From the NCBI GenBank assembly GCA_964645935.1, contig CAZYAK010000049.1:1-11530 (forward strand): a stretch of 11,530 nucleotides of DNA, given 5' to 3'. Numbering within the stretch: position 1 is the first letter of the stretch; every line of letters begins with the position of its first letter. The translations under genes and the position numbers were made by a program. The notes below the pieces were generated by a model. It was not told the origin of the DNA and did not search any database. It saw only the letters and a program-made list of their open reading frames with translations. Origin of the DNA: CAZYAK01 sp964645935 (GTDB lineage Bacteria; Patescibacteriota; Gracilibacteria; Peribacterales; Peribacteraceae). Shown here in pieces: positions 1 through 6,807 of the stretch.

Positions 1-123
1 AATTTGAGACGCTCTTTCTCTCAGTTCTTTGTCCCAGGGGATCGCGTCCCAAGCCCACGACGCGACGTCCTCGGCTTGGTGACGGAGATCGCGCACAAAG
101 AAGGAGCACCCTCGGTAGAGCAA
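1..123 (-). CDS. Possible hypothetical protein, 3' part beyond window
   Basis: On the minus strand a frame is open from about 123 to the window edge. It includes a protein-like stretch, FFVRDLRHQAEDVASWAWDA, then PWDKELRERASQ, rich in charged residues and tryptophan with mostly G or C third codon positions. There is no ATG: a TTG at 123-121 or a GTG at 96-94 would be the start, neither with a clear ribosome binding site. It lies just after the stop of the small ORF 153-482 in another frame, so it could be the continuation of that ORF after a frameshift or sequencing error, or a separate gene. The other two minus frames are also open here but look less protein-like. Function unknown. Confidence 0.25.
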   Translation of the reverse strand, partial: MLYRGCSFFVRDLRHQAEDVASWAWDAIPWDKELRERASQI

Positions 124-152
124 ACCGTGCGAGGAGAAGAGCGACCGCTTCC

Positions 153-482
153 CTATGCAGCCCGTTCTTCCCCATGCAGGGGGAGGGCATCGCGTTCCTC
201 TTCGCCTTCTTGTGGCAGCAGCGTCGCCGCGGTCTGGATCCGCGGTATTCGCTCCCCCACCCTCGCCGCACAGCGCGCGCGGAAATCCGCCTCGATGATG
301 CGGAGGTCTTCCAAGACTTGGCCGTCCAGGTACACAACGTTGTGCATAAGCACCGTGCGCAGCGTGCCGCGCGTCATGTCGTTCTGCCCGGGTTTCCAGT
401 ACTCCTTCACGAGTGCGGGAAAGACTGCTCCCAAGCCTGGTTCGGCAGCGGGGTAATCGGGTTCAGAAGGTAGAGCGTGCAT
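153..482 (-). CDS. Small hypothetical protein, 109 aa
   Basis: This minus-strand ORF starts at ATG 482 and stops at TAG 153, 102 bp downstream of the operon's last large gene (stop at 585) and in the same direction. The middle part looks like real protein: a helical stretch around residues 50-75 with VYLDGQVLEDLRIIEADFRA followed by a cysteine. No signal peptide or known motif is visible, and no Shine-Dalgarno sequence precedes the ATG. An internal ATG (DMTRGTL) is an alternative start. The C-terminal residues (EGEEERDALPLHGEERAA) are of lower quality, and the downstream frame 123-1 looks better, so the true gene may continue there after a frameshift. It may be the last gene of the operon or a separate unit. 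Confidence 0.42.
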   Translation of the reverse strand: MHALPSEPDYPAAEPGLGAVFPALVKEYWKPGQNDMTRGTLRTVLMHNVVYLDGQVLEDLRIIEADFRARCAARVGERIPRIQTAATLLPQEGEEERDALPLHGEERAA

Positions 483-584
483 GGCGGGTGGGGAGGGTGC
501 GGCACATGCTCCGCGCGTCTTGCCTCAACCACCAATCAATAGAGCTACGGATTCGCAATCATGGCTCCAATCAGCTCCGAATCA

Positions 585-2111
585 CTAGTTCGGGCAATTC
601 GGTTCCGGGGGCGGGGGCAGGCCCGCTTTCTCCGCGCATTTCTTGGCGCGCGAGTTTATGCAGGTGTCACTCAGGTACGCGCCTGAAACGTACGGAAAGC
701 ACTCGTCCGTGAGGGTGATGCGCGCTACGTGCTCCAGGCGCTGTTGGCACTCGCGTTCCATGCAGGTGCGCAGGAGGAAGTACGTGAAGTCGCGCACAAA
801 CCCACGGAGCCCCCCGTCCACCACAGTCGCCAGATGTGACAGTCGCCCCACGGCCTCGGTGAAGTTTTCCATAGATTCCTCCATCTGGGCCGTGGAGTCC
901 CCTGCCATGGCGAAGATGCTGACATCCAGCTTGGCTTGCTCGCGACCTCCAGTGGCGATGCTGCTGCGCACGTGGTCCATGATGCTCTGTATCCAGAACA
1001 GGGACCACCGGTCGTCGGATTCCGGCGTGACGGCAGCGGCGTCATCCTCCTCGTCGGGGATCTCGTCGTCGGCTGGCGCGTAATTCTTGGGATAGGGGCG
1101 GTCCAATTCCTGGCGGCGCTTGAGATCTTCAAATTCCAGGAGCAGATAGCTCTCGTTCTCGTTGAGGCGGAACGGTCCGCGCAGAGCGCGCACCACTGCT
1201 CCGGGCGGCACGCCCTCGGGGTTGCAGCCCTCGCGCTGCCGGTGCGTGCGCGTGCCCACGGCCGTGTCGGAGGGGTTGTCGCCGAGCGTCACGTTGTCTA
1301 CCGAGGTGGCGAGTTCCGAGAAGGTCTGTGCCCCCGACAAGAACGACATCACTGCCGCCTGCACCAAGAGAATGCCGTCGCGTTCGATTTCCACCATTTC
1401 TTTGATTTCATCGTGGCCGTCGGGAAGGCCATCGATGATGGCGCTCATAGCCTCCACGTCGCAGCCGTAGCCGGCCACGCTTGGCGGCAGGAAGTCCGTG
1501 TGGAAGTAGCAGAACGGCAGGCGTTCGTTTCCGTCCTCGTCCTCCTCAGGCTCCTCGTCCTCGGGGGTCGTGCCGCTCCACTCCTGCCATGCAGCGTGCT
1601 CGTCCCACGAGGCCGGGCCCGCCATGCGCTCGGCTAGCGCACCGTCGTCTTCGAGAGTGGGATCTATGCCGCCCTGAAGCAGCAGGTCCTTGCGCTCCAC
1701 GAGATAGTCGTAGAGGTCTGTAAGGCGGATGATTGCCAGAATGTTGCGGTCCTGCAGCGACGTGTTCAGCTTGAGGCGGGTCTGCTCCATTTTGTCCTCA
1801 ATGAGCGCCACATCGGTGCGGAAGCAGGCTGTCTGGTGCAGCACGTCGCGTTGGTAGTCGATGACGCGGACGTTCACGTCTAGCGCGCGCACCACCGGGG
1901 TGAGCGCGTCGCGGGACCATGAGCCTAGGGCCGTGGCGAAGAACGTCACGAAGATGTCGTCCTGATCCGCACCTGCCAGTGCCGCGTCCGCGCGGTTCAG
2001 CACCGTGAGTACCGCCGAGGAGGTGGCGTAGTTCTCCCCCTCTGCGCGCGCCGCCGGGGCAGGACCGAGGAGAACGAGCAGGCCGATGAGCAGTGGGATG
2101 AGGCGCTTCAT
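585..2111 (-). CDS. Gene E: exported Cys-rich helical protein, 508 aa, unknown function
   Basis: I do not recognise a family. The N-terminus is a classic Sec signal peptide: MKRLIP, a leucine-rich core, then a signal peptidase I site ARA (21-23) before EGENY, so the product should be exported. The mature protein has ten cysteines (96, 201, 217, 296, 450, 455, 471, 484, 492, 506), an even number that fits disulfide bonding outside the cytoplasm. It is mainly helical, with two acidic linkers (about 183-195 and 347-358) and a proline-rich tail. The start is set by a 4-nt ATGA overlap with the upstream gene's TGA. No Shine-Dalgarno precedes it, so translation is probably coupled. Its signal peptide closely resembles that of gene B (5902-6807), including LLGPA near residue 15. 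It is the last large gene of the operon. A structural or accessory part of an exported complex is inference. Confidence 0.85.
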   Translation of the reverse strand: MKRLIPLLIGLLVLLGPAPAARAEGENYATSSAVLTVLNRADAALAGADQDDIFVTFFATALGSWSRDALTPVVRALDVNVRVIDYQRDVLHQTACFRTDVALIEDKMEQTRLKLNTSLQDRNILAIIRLTDLYDYLVERKDLLLQGGIDPTLEDDGALAERMAGPASWDEHAAWQEWSGTTPEDEEPEEDEDGNERLPFCYFHTDFLPPSVAGYGCDVEAMSAIIDGLPDGHDEIKEMVEIERDGILLVQAAVMSFLSGAQTFSELATSVDNVTLGDNPSDTAVGTRTHRQREGCNPEGVPPGAVVRALRGPFRLNENESYLLLEFEDLKRRQELDRPYPKNYAPADDEIPDEEDDAAAVTPESDDRWSLFWIQSIMDHVRSSIATGGREQAKLDVSIFAMAGDSTAQMEESMENFTEAVGRLSHLATVVDGGLRGFVRDFTYFLLRTCMERECQQRLEHVARITLTDECFPYVSGAYLSDTCINSRAKKCAEKAGLPPPPEPNCPN

Positions 2112-4753
2112 GGGGCGGAGGTACCGGTGAACTCGTCTTCTAGCTCATCGGTGCCGATGTCTTCGTAGGGCTCGGAGCAGGTCTCCCCCAGCAGGAACTC
2201 CTGCGTGCCGCTGCGGGGGCACATCTCGCGCGTGAAGGTGGCGCGCGGGAAGTTTTCCAGGAGATCGGCTGCGGCGCGGGGCAGTTCGGCGAGACTGTCG
2301 CCGAAGCCCTGGAGGTAGCGCGAGTACAGGCGGTTGCCCACACGCGCGCCCACAGCGGCAAGCACGTCGCGCAAGTCGTCGATGGCCTCCTGGCGCTCTT
2401 TCTGCAGGTCCAGCAGAAAGGCCGACACGTCCGCTGGCGACTGCTGCACGTACTGGATGCCGGCTGCCGCATTAAACGAGCAGAGCACCGGCAGCGCGGA
2501 AGGTGCCAACCCCGTACAGAGGGCGCGGTCCATCTCGCGCACGAGCATCTCCACGCGGTACGGCGGCATAGTCCACGTGCGGCCCGTGCCGATGGTGGTA
2601 GAGATGGTCTCGTACATCGGATCCGGGCGCACGCACGTGTCTGTGGCGTTGCCTTGGTCCTGCGTGCCCGCGGGGAGGCGGGCCGGGAAGAGACGGTGCT
2701 GCGTGGACTGGCGCACACACTGATCGAAGTAGCACATGTTGTTGCCAATCGTATTCTCGTACTCCGTGGTCTCGTGCGGGTCGCAGGGCTTGTCGCCCAT
2801 CTGCTCTATCTCGCGGATGGCGGCGGCCACGTAGGGGTCCTTCACGGCCCCGGTGAGTTCATCCACCATCTCCCCGCAGGTTCGGGCCACGTCATCGGGT
2901 GCGCGCTCCATACCGAGCTGGTTCACTTCTTCGAGGAACCGGAGCTCTTCATCTGGGGTGAAGCGGTCGAAGCCGATCGTGTTGGGGCACGCGGTCTCGA
3001 ACCGCTGCTCGCACGAGTAGTTGGTGAAGAGCTCCGAGCATGTCTGCTCGTTCATGGGGATGCCCAAGGAGGACATCGGCTCCCCCTCGAAGATGCCATC
3101 CTTGGCCATGATTTCGCAGCTCACGCGGTATGCCTCGCCTTCGCGGATGCAACAGCCAAGCTGCTGCTTCTGCTGCTCGGTGAGCGTCTCGTCCACCGTG
3201 GGGAAGCCGTACAGATTGTATCCGGGCTCGCGGCTGCAGAAGAAGCGCGCATGCACCAGCTCGTGCAGGGCGATGTAGCGCGCGGGTACATCGGTGACGG
3301 GGCTCACTGACACGTCGATGCGACCATTGCCCTCCTTGAGGCGTGTGATGCCTCCGCTGAACGGCCCGCTCTTGCAGCTAAAGTCGACGTCACACTCGGT
3401 CTCAGGGTCGAACTGTTTGGGATCCTTCCAATCCACATCGTCGCACGACAGCGGTCCGGGGTCGGTGATCAGGTCGCCGCCCGGCGTGGTACATGCGGCA
3501 AGGATGATCTTCCCGGGGATCGGCTCGATCTGCTCCTCACACTCATTGGCCGGGCCCTGCAATGGGCGGCACAGGTAGCCGAGGCGCGCCAGCGGATGTG
3601 TGCAGAGGGCTGTTCCCGGGCGCGGCGCCAGCGGGTAGATGCCGCCGCCGATTACGCCGCAGGGCGAGTTGGGGTCCACCGGGTCGCGGTCGCAGGGCGA
3701 GGGCACTACGGCCTTGAGGGGTTCCAGCCAGTTTAGGCCCACGTCGCCGCTCAGATCGTCGCCGTTCTGTTCGTGGTATGCCCATACCTGCGCGCCACCG
3801 GGGATCTTGGCTTGGTACGCGGCGGGGAACTCGTAGAGCGCGATTTCGCCGTCATCCAAGGCTCTCTCTTCGCCGAGGTCCGGCAGGTTCATCCAGATGC
3901 GGTCGAGGATCTCTTCTACCTTGTCCCAGCGGTGGTAGAGGTACTGGGGCTCGGTGCCCAGCTCTTCTCCCACACGTGCCTCCAGCGGTGGCGGGAACTC
4001 CTCCGTGCGCTGGCCGCCCACAAAGCGGTAGCCGCCTAGCCAATAGCGTGTAACCGCAGCCACCAGTTGTTCGTCGTCCCCGCCGGGTCCCACCAGCTCG
4101 TTGAGTTCGTCGCTCAGGTCCTCAAACGCCTGCTCCATGACGGCGCTTTTTGGTACCTTGCGTGTGCGGTAGCCCAGCGCCCCGCCTGTGCCGGACTGGC
4201 CGGCGCGCCAGATGCGCGTGATGGCGCTGGCGCGTAGGAGCAGATTGCCGGTTACGTCGGGGTTCATCACGGCTTGCTCGTAGCCGCCCGCGATGGCCCG
4301 GAGGTCCGCCGCAAGGGTACGCACGTCCATCTCGCCCTTGGCGAGGTCCTGGATCTCCTTTTCCACGATGATGCACTGCGAGGGCGAGAGCGCTGCGCGA
4401 TACTGGCCCGGCACGTCGGATAGGCCGTCCCAGTCATCTATAGGAGGCTGTGGCTCGCAGAACCCGATGTCGTCATTGAGTGCCTGGGGGATATCTGACA
4501 CGCGCACCTCGCCCTCTTCCAGCGTATACAGCGCGGAGATCCACTGCTTCACCAGCGGGGCGGCGTCGCGTTCGCCCGGCTCGCCATCGGCGAGGATCTC
4601 CTGAGCGGTGATGTCGCGCATGTGCCGGTAGATACTGGTACCTGCTCCGGCTGCTCCGGCCAGCGTGGGCGAGCAAAGCAGGATCAACGCACACGCGGCC
4701 AGCCCGCGGAGAAGGCGGAGGCGGACAGCCGTCGGGGACAGGCTGCGGTTCAT
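2108..4753 (-). CDS. Gene D: exported Cys-rich protein with HExxH metallopeptidase motif, 881 aa
   Basis: The N-terminus has a basic region (RLRLLR) and a hydrophobic core ending near TLAGAAGAG, a Sec signal peptide with likely cleavage around residues 33-38. Residues 493-501 read YIALHELVH, a hydrophobic stretch ending in the zinc-binding HExxH motif (H497, E498, H501). After 38 residues follows EGEAYR (538-543), where E540 is a good candidate for the third zinc ligand of a gluzincin-type peptidase. This motif pair is what supports the protease call; the rest of the protein is unrecognised. About 27 cysteines in the mature protein (for example 354, 365, 384, 395, 405, 534, 535) suggest a disulfide-rich extracytoplasmic fold. 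Residues 40-350 and 610-840 look helical. It starts by TAATG overlap with the gene C stop and ends by ATGA overlap with gene E, without Shine-Dalgarno sequences. The role may be processing of partner proteins or of cell-wall or surface targets (inference). A catalytically dead HExxH cannot be excluded. Confidence 0.85.
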   Translation of the reverse strand: MNRSLSPTAVRLRLLRGLAACALILLCSPTLAGAAGAGTSIYRHMRDITAQEILADGEPGERDAAPLVKQWISALYTLEEGEVRVSDIPQALNDDIGFCEPQPPIDDWDGLSDVPGQYRAALSPSQCIIVEKEIQDLAKGEMDVRTLAADLRAIAGGYEQAVMNPDVTGNLLLRASAITRIWRAGQSGTGGALGYRTRKVPKSAVMEQAFEDLSDELNELVGPGGDDEQLVAAVTRYWLGGYRFVGGQRTEEFPPPLEARVGEELGTEPQYLYHRWDKVEEILDRIWMNLPDLGEERALDDGEIALYEFPAAYQAKIPGGAQVWAYHEQNGDDLSGDVGLNWLEPLKAVVPSPCDRDPVDPNSPCGVIGGGIYPLAPRPGTALCTHPLARLGYLCRPLQGPANECEEQIEPIPGKIILAACTTPGGDLITDPGPLSCDDVDWKDPKQFDPETECDVDFSCKSGPFSGGITRLKEGNGRIDVSVSPVTDVPARYIALHELVHARFFCSREPGYNLYGFPTVDETLTEQQKQQLGCCIREGEAYRVSCEIMAKDGIFEGEPMSSLGIPMNEQTCSELFTNYSCEQRFETACPNTIGFDRFTPDEELRFLEEVNQLGMERAPDDVARTCGEMVDELTGAVKDPYVAAAIREIEQMGDKPCDPHETTEYENTIGNNMCYFDQCVRQSTQHRLFPARLPAGTQDQGNATDTCVRPDPMYETISTTIGTGRTWTMPPYRVEMLVREMDRALCTGLAPSALPVLCSFNAAAGIQYVQQSPADVSAFLLDLQKERQEAIDDLRDVLAAVGARVGNRLYSRYLQGFGDSLAELPRAAADLLENFPRATFTREMCPRSGTQEFLLGETCSEPYEDIGTDELEDEFTGTSAP

Positions 4754-5909
4754 TAGATATCACGGAGGGGATCACGGGCGTCCCATGCCCTCGGGAGGCA
4801 TGCGGAAACTGCGGCGTTGAGGCCCATGATGTTGCGGATTTCCAGCGACGCTCTCTCCAGGCACACCATATTGGTGCCAATCATGCTGAAGCGGTCGCGG
4901 TTGGTGACGTACTGCAATGTCCTGGCCAGCGCGGGGCCGACCGTGCGCAGTTCTTCTTTAATGAGCAGCAGTTCGGCGCCCACTTCGTCCAGTATCGCGG
5001 TGAGCGACAGGTCCTCGTCGCCGCCCTCGTGGGGATCCATCTCGAACGCCTCGTCATGCCCATCAAACGCCTCGGCTGTGACGCTCTGAAAGAGCTCGCG
5101 CTCGCGCTCCTGGAGCGCGCAGGTGTAGGCGCGCAGGTAGGCCGTGAGCACGGCGGGCATGTCGCTCTCGGTGGGCGGTTCCACGGTTGCGGTTACGTCC
5201 TCTCCGGGCCTCCCCGGCGCCCATGGTTGCAGGTGCATGGCGATGGCTGCCAGCGGACCGGAGGCCGCCAGGTGCGGGTTCTGGTCGCACGTCACCTGCT
5301 CGGTTTCCGGCTCCAGGTGGCCGTCCAAGATGGCCGAGACTATGGAGTGGTACAGGTAGCTCCACTCCTGCACCACGTTAGGGGCGTCCTCATCACCATC
5401 AACACCAATTCCATCAAAACCATCTCCATCTCCATCTCCATCTCCATCACCATCTCCATCTCCATCTCCATCTCCATCACCATCTCCGTCTCCGTCTCCA
5501 TCACCATCTCCGTCTCCATCGTCGATGTCCAGCAGATCGAGCAGGTCGTCGATGCCCTCCTNNNNNNNNNNNNNNNNNNNNNNNNNNNNNNNNNNNNNNN
5601 NNNNNNNNNNNNNNNNNNNNNNNNNNNNNNNNNNNNNNNNNNNNNNNNNNNNNNNNNNNNNTCTCCGTCTCCATCGTCGATGTCCAGCAGATCGAGCAGG
5701 TCGTCGATGCCCTCCTCGTCGCTGGGCAGCGGGAAAAGCGCGGGGATGCGCTCGCACGGGTCCATCTGCGAAGACGCTTCTTCGTTGGCTACGGCGCCCC
5801 GCAGGCGCGGGGAAGCGAACCACCCAACGGGTGCAGCTGCCAGGAGCAGCAGTGCCAGGAGCAGCGCGCGGCGGCGGATCATGCCGGTCTTGGTGGGGGC
5901 CTTAGCCAT
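4753..5909 (-). CDS. Gene C: exported protein with Asp-Gly repeat, interrupted by a probable false gap
   Basis: The ATG at 5909 gives MAKAPTKTGMIRRR then a leucine-rich segment (about 15-29): a signal peptide or signal anchor. An ATG at 5882 (MIRRR) is an alternative start. After about 45 residues an acidic segment (DEEGIDDLLDLLDIDDGDG) leads into a long Asp-Gly run, then a helical domain of about 200 residues with few cysteines (C52 and four after the repeat). A 100-N gap splits the frame as given. The 55 bp on its two sides are identical, and removing one copy plus the Ns leaves exactly 1002 nt, an intact 333-residue ORF. I therefore call one intact gene. The segment of about residues 254-319 (ILDEV to VSAC) resembles the C-terminus of gene B. 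The start overlaps the gene B stop by 8 nt, and the stop forms TAATG with gene D. The Asp-Gly tract could bind calcium, as Asp-rich DxDGD loops do, or be a flexible spacer. Function unknown. Confidence 0.8.
5421..5520 (-). repeat. In-frame hexamer repeat coding for Asp-Gly tract
   Basis: On the minus strand this is a near-perfect tandem array of the hexamer GATGGA with GATGGT and GACGGA variants, about 16 units, coding for alternating Asp and Gly. It continues into the 55-bp block repeated around the N gap. Unit gain or loss by slippage would change protein length by two residues without a frameshift, so copy number may vary between strains and is uncertain in this assembly. Confidence 0.9.
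5507..5716. other. Assembly gap with identical 55-bp flanks (probable unmerged contig overlap)
   Basis: Positions 5562-5661 are 100 Ns. The 55 bases before the gap (5507-5561) and the 55 bases after it (5662-5716) are the same, both beginning TCTCCGTCTCCATCGTCGAT and ending GCCCTCCT. This is what two contigs look like when they truly overlap but were joined with a fixed-length gap. An overlap of 55 would match a commonly used assembly k-mer size. Merging removes 155 bp and puts both halves of gene C in one frame. A true duplication of this segment is less likely but possible. Confidence 0.85.
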
Positions 5910-6807
5910 TGCAAGCAGAGATGAAGCAAGGGATCCGCGTGAGGTAGCCCACGAGAGACATGGCATCGCGGATGGGCGAAAGAAGGTCACTCTGGAATGT
6001 TCCGATAAAGAGATCGAAATTGCCCGCAAACTGCAGCAGCGAGCGGTAGGCGGCGTCGTAGGTCACGGCCAGGCGGATCACTTCGCCTTCGCGCTCCGTG
6101 ATCTCCTCCAGGAGGGGCTGACAGTGCGTGCGTACCACAGTGTCGCTGAGCGTCTCGATGAATCCGGGATCGTCCTGCGCCTCAGAGGCTTCTGTATTGG
6201 AATCGTTGTCGAACTCGCATTCCTCCAGTGGCTTGGCATACAGGGTGGTGCACCCAGGGACTGTAATCTCCAGGCGGCCGTCTTCTTCCGGCTCATCGCC
6301 GCGCAGGGTCGCACGGAATGTCTCGCACACCATCGCGGCACGGCAGCGCAGCGCCCGGTACGCCTGGGTCACCGGCTCCACGAGCTCCGAGGTGAGCGAT
6401 CCCGTGGACGCGAAGAGACCCAAGCGGGGCTTGCGCGGGGACGGGCCGTCGACGGCCTCGTTCATCCCCTCCCACTCCGTCTGCAGGTTGACCTGCGTAT
6501 CGCTCCAGGTGGTGTTGTTGTAGCCCTCCGAGGCGCTGCGCCAGACGTTGGTGTCGATCTTGATCCATGCTGATCCGTCCTCGCCGTAGCGCGCGGAACC
6601 CGGCTCGTCCTTCTTGGCGTCCTGCCGCCCAAAGAGGATGTCTCGGAAGATGCGCTGCTGTTGAATCATGCGCGACTGCACCTCGCCCACGCAGGCGGTG
6701 GAGACGCTCATGGCCTCTTGGACGGTCTCGTCGTCCTCGGCGTGCGCCGCTGTGGCGGGACCGAGGAGCAGGAGGGCCGTGAGGAGGAGCGAGAGAAGGC
6801 GCGTCAT
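5902..6807 (-). CDS. Gene B: exported Cys-containing helical protein, 301 aa, unknown function
   Basis: This is a complete ORF with a clear Sec signal peptide: MTRLLS, a leucine core, LLGPATA, and signal peptidase I site AHA (21-23) before EDDE. The mature protein has eight cysteines (39, 155, 161, 186, 197, 229, 294, 299), consistent with disulfides. It has a short acidic insert (residues 170-178) and a long helical C-terminus (232-290) ending in CFISACNG. That C-terminal part resembles gene C (R-S/T-L, Q-F/Y, N-x-D-x-F, final SAC), suggesting the two share a domain. The signal peptide is very like that of gene E. The start overlaps the gene A stop (ATGA), and its stop overlaps the gene C start by 8 nt. 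No Shine-Dalgarno is visible. No known family recognised. Confidence 0.85.
   Translation of the reverse strand: MTRLLSLLLTALLLLGPATAAHAEDDETVQEAMSVSTACVGEVQSRMIQQQRIFRDILFGRQDAKKDEPGSARYGEDGSAWIKIDTNVWRSASEGYNNTTWSDTQVNLQTEWEGMNEAVDGPSPRKPRLGLFASTGSLTSELVEPVTQAYRALRCRAAMVCETFRATLRGDEPEEDGRLEITVPGCTTLYAKPLEECEFDNDSNTEASEAQDDPGFIETLSDTVVRTHCQPLLEEITEREGEVIRLAVTYDAAYRSLLQFAGNFDLFIGTFQSDLLSPIRDAMSLVGYLTRIPCFISACNG

Noticed and set aside
4..456. Plus-strand ORF of 150 codons at the left edge
   Set aside because: Ser/Arg-rich composition without motifs, antisense to the more protein-like minus-strand frames.
550..583. Inverted repeat GATTCG/CGAATC just after gene E as a terminator
   Set aside because: The stem is only 6 bp with a 22-base loop and no T run follows on the minus strand, so it does not look like an intrinsic terminator.
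936..3310. Several plus-strand ORFs of about 200 codons antisense to genes D and E
   Set aside because: Rich in Arg, Ala and His, without motifs, overlapping long minus-strand genes with signal peptides and coupled starts. They are shadows.
4688..4753. Lipobox (LAAC, residues 18-21) in gene D suggesting a lipoprotein
   Set aside because: The cysteine lies inside the hydrophobic core, which continues for another 6 or so residues. A later signal peptidase I site around TLAGAAGAG fits better.
5029..6573. Long plus-strand ORF of 514 codons spanning the N gap
   Set aside because: It is antisense to genes B and C, reads through the Ns, gives Ile-Ser runs from the Asp-Gly repeat, and has no protein-like domain. 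It is a by-product of GC-rich coding on the other strand.
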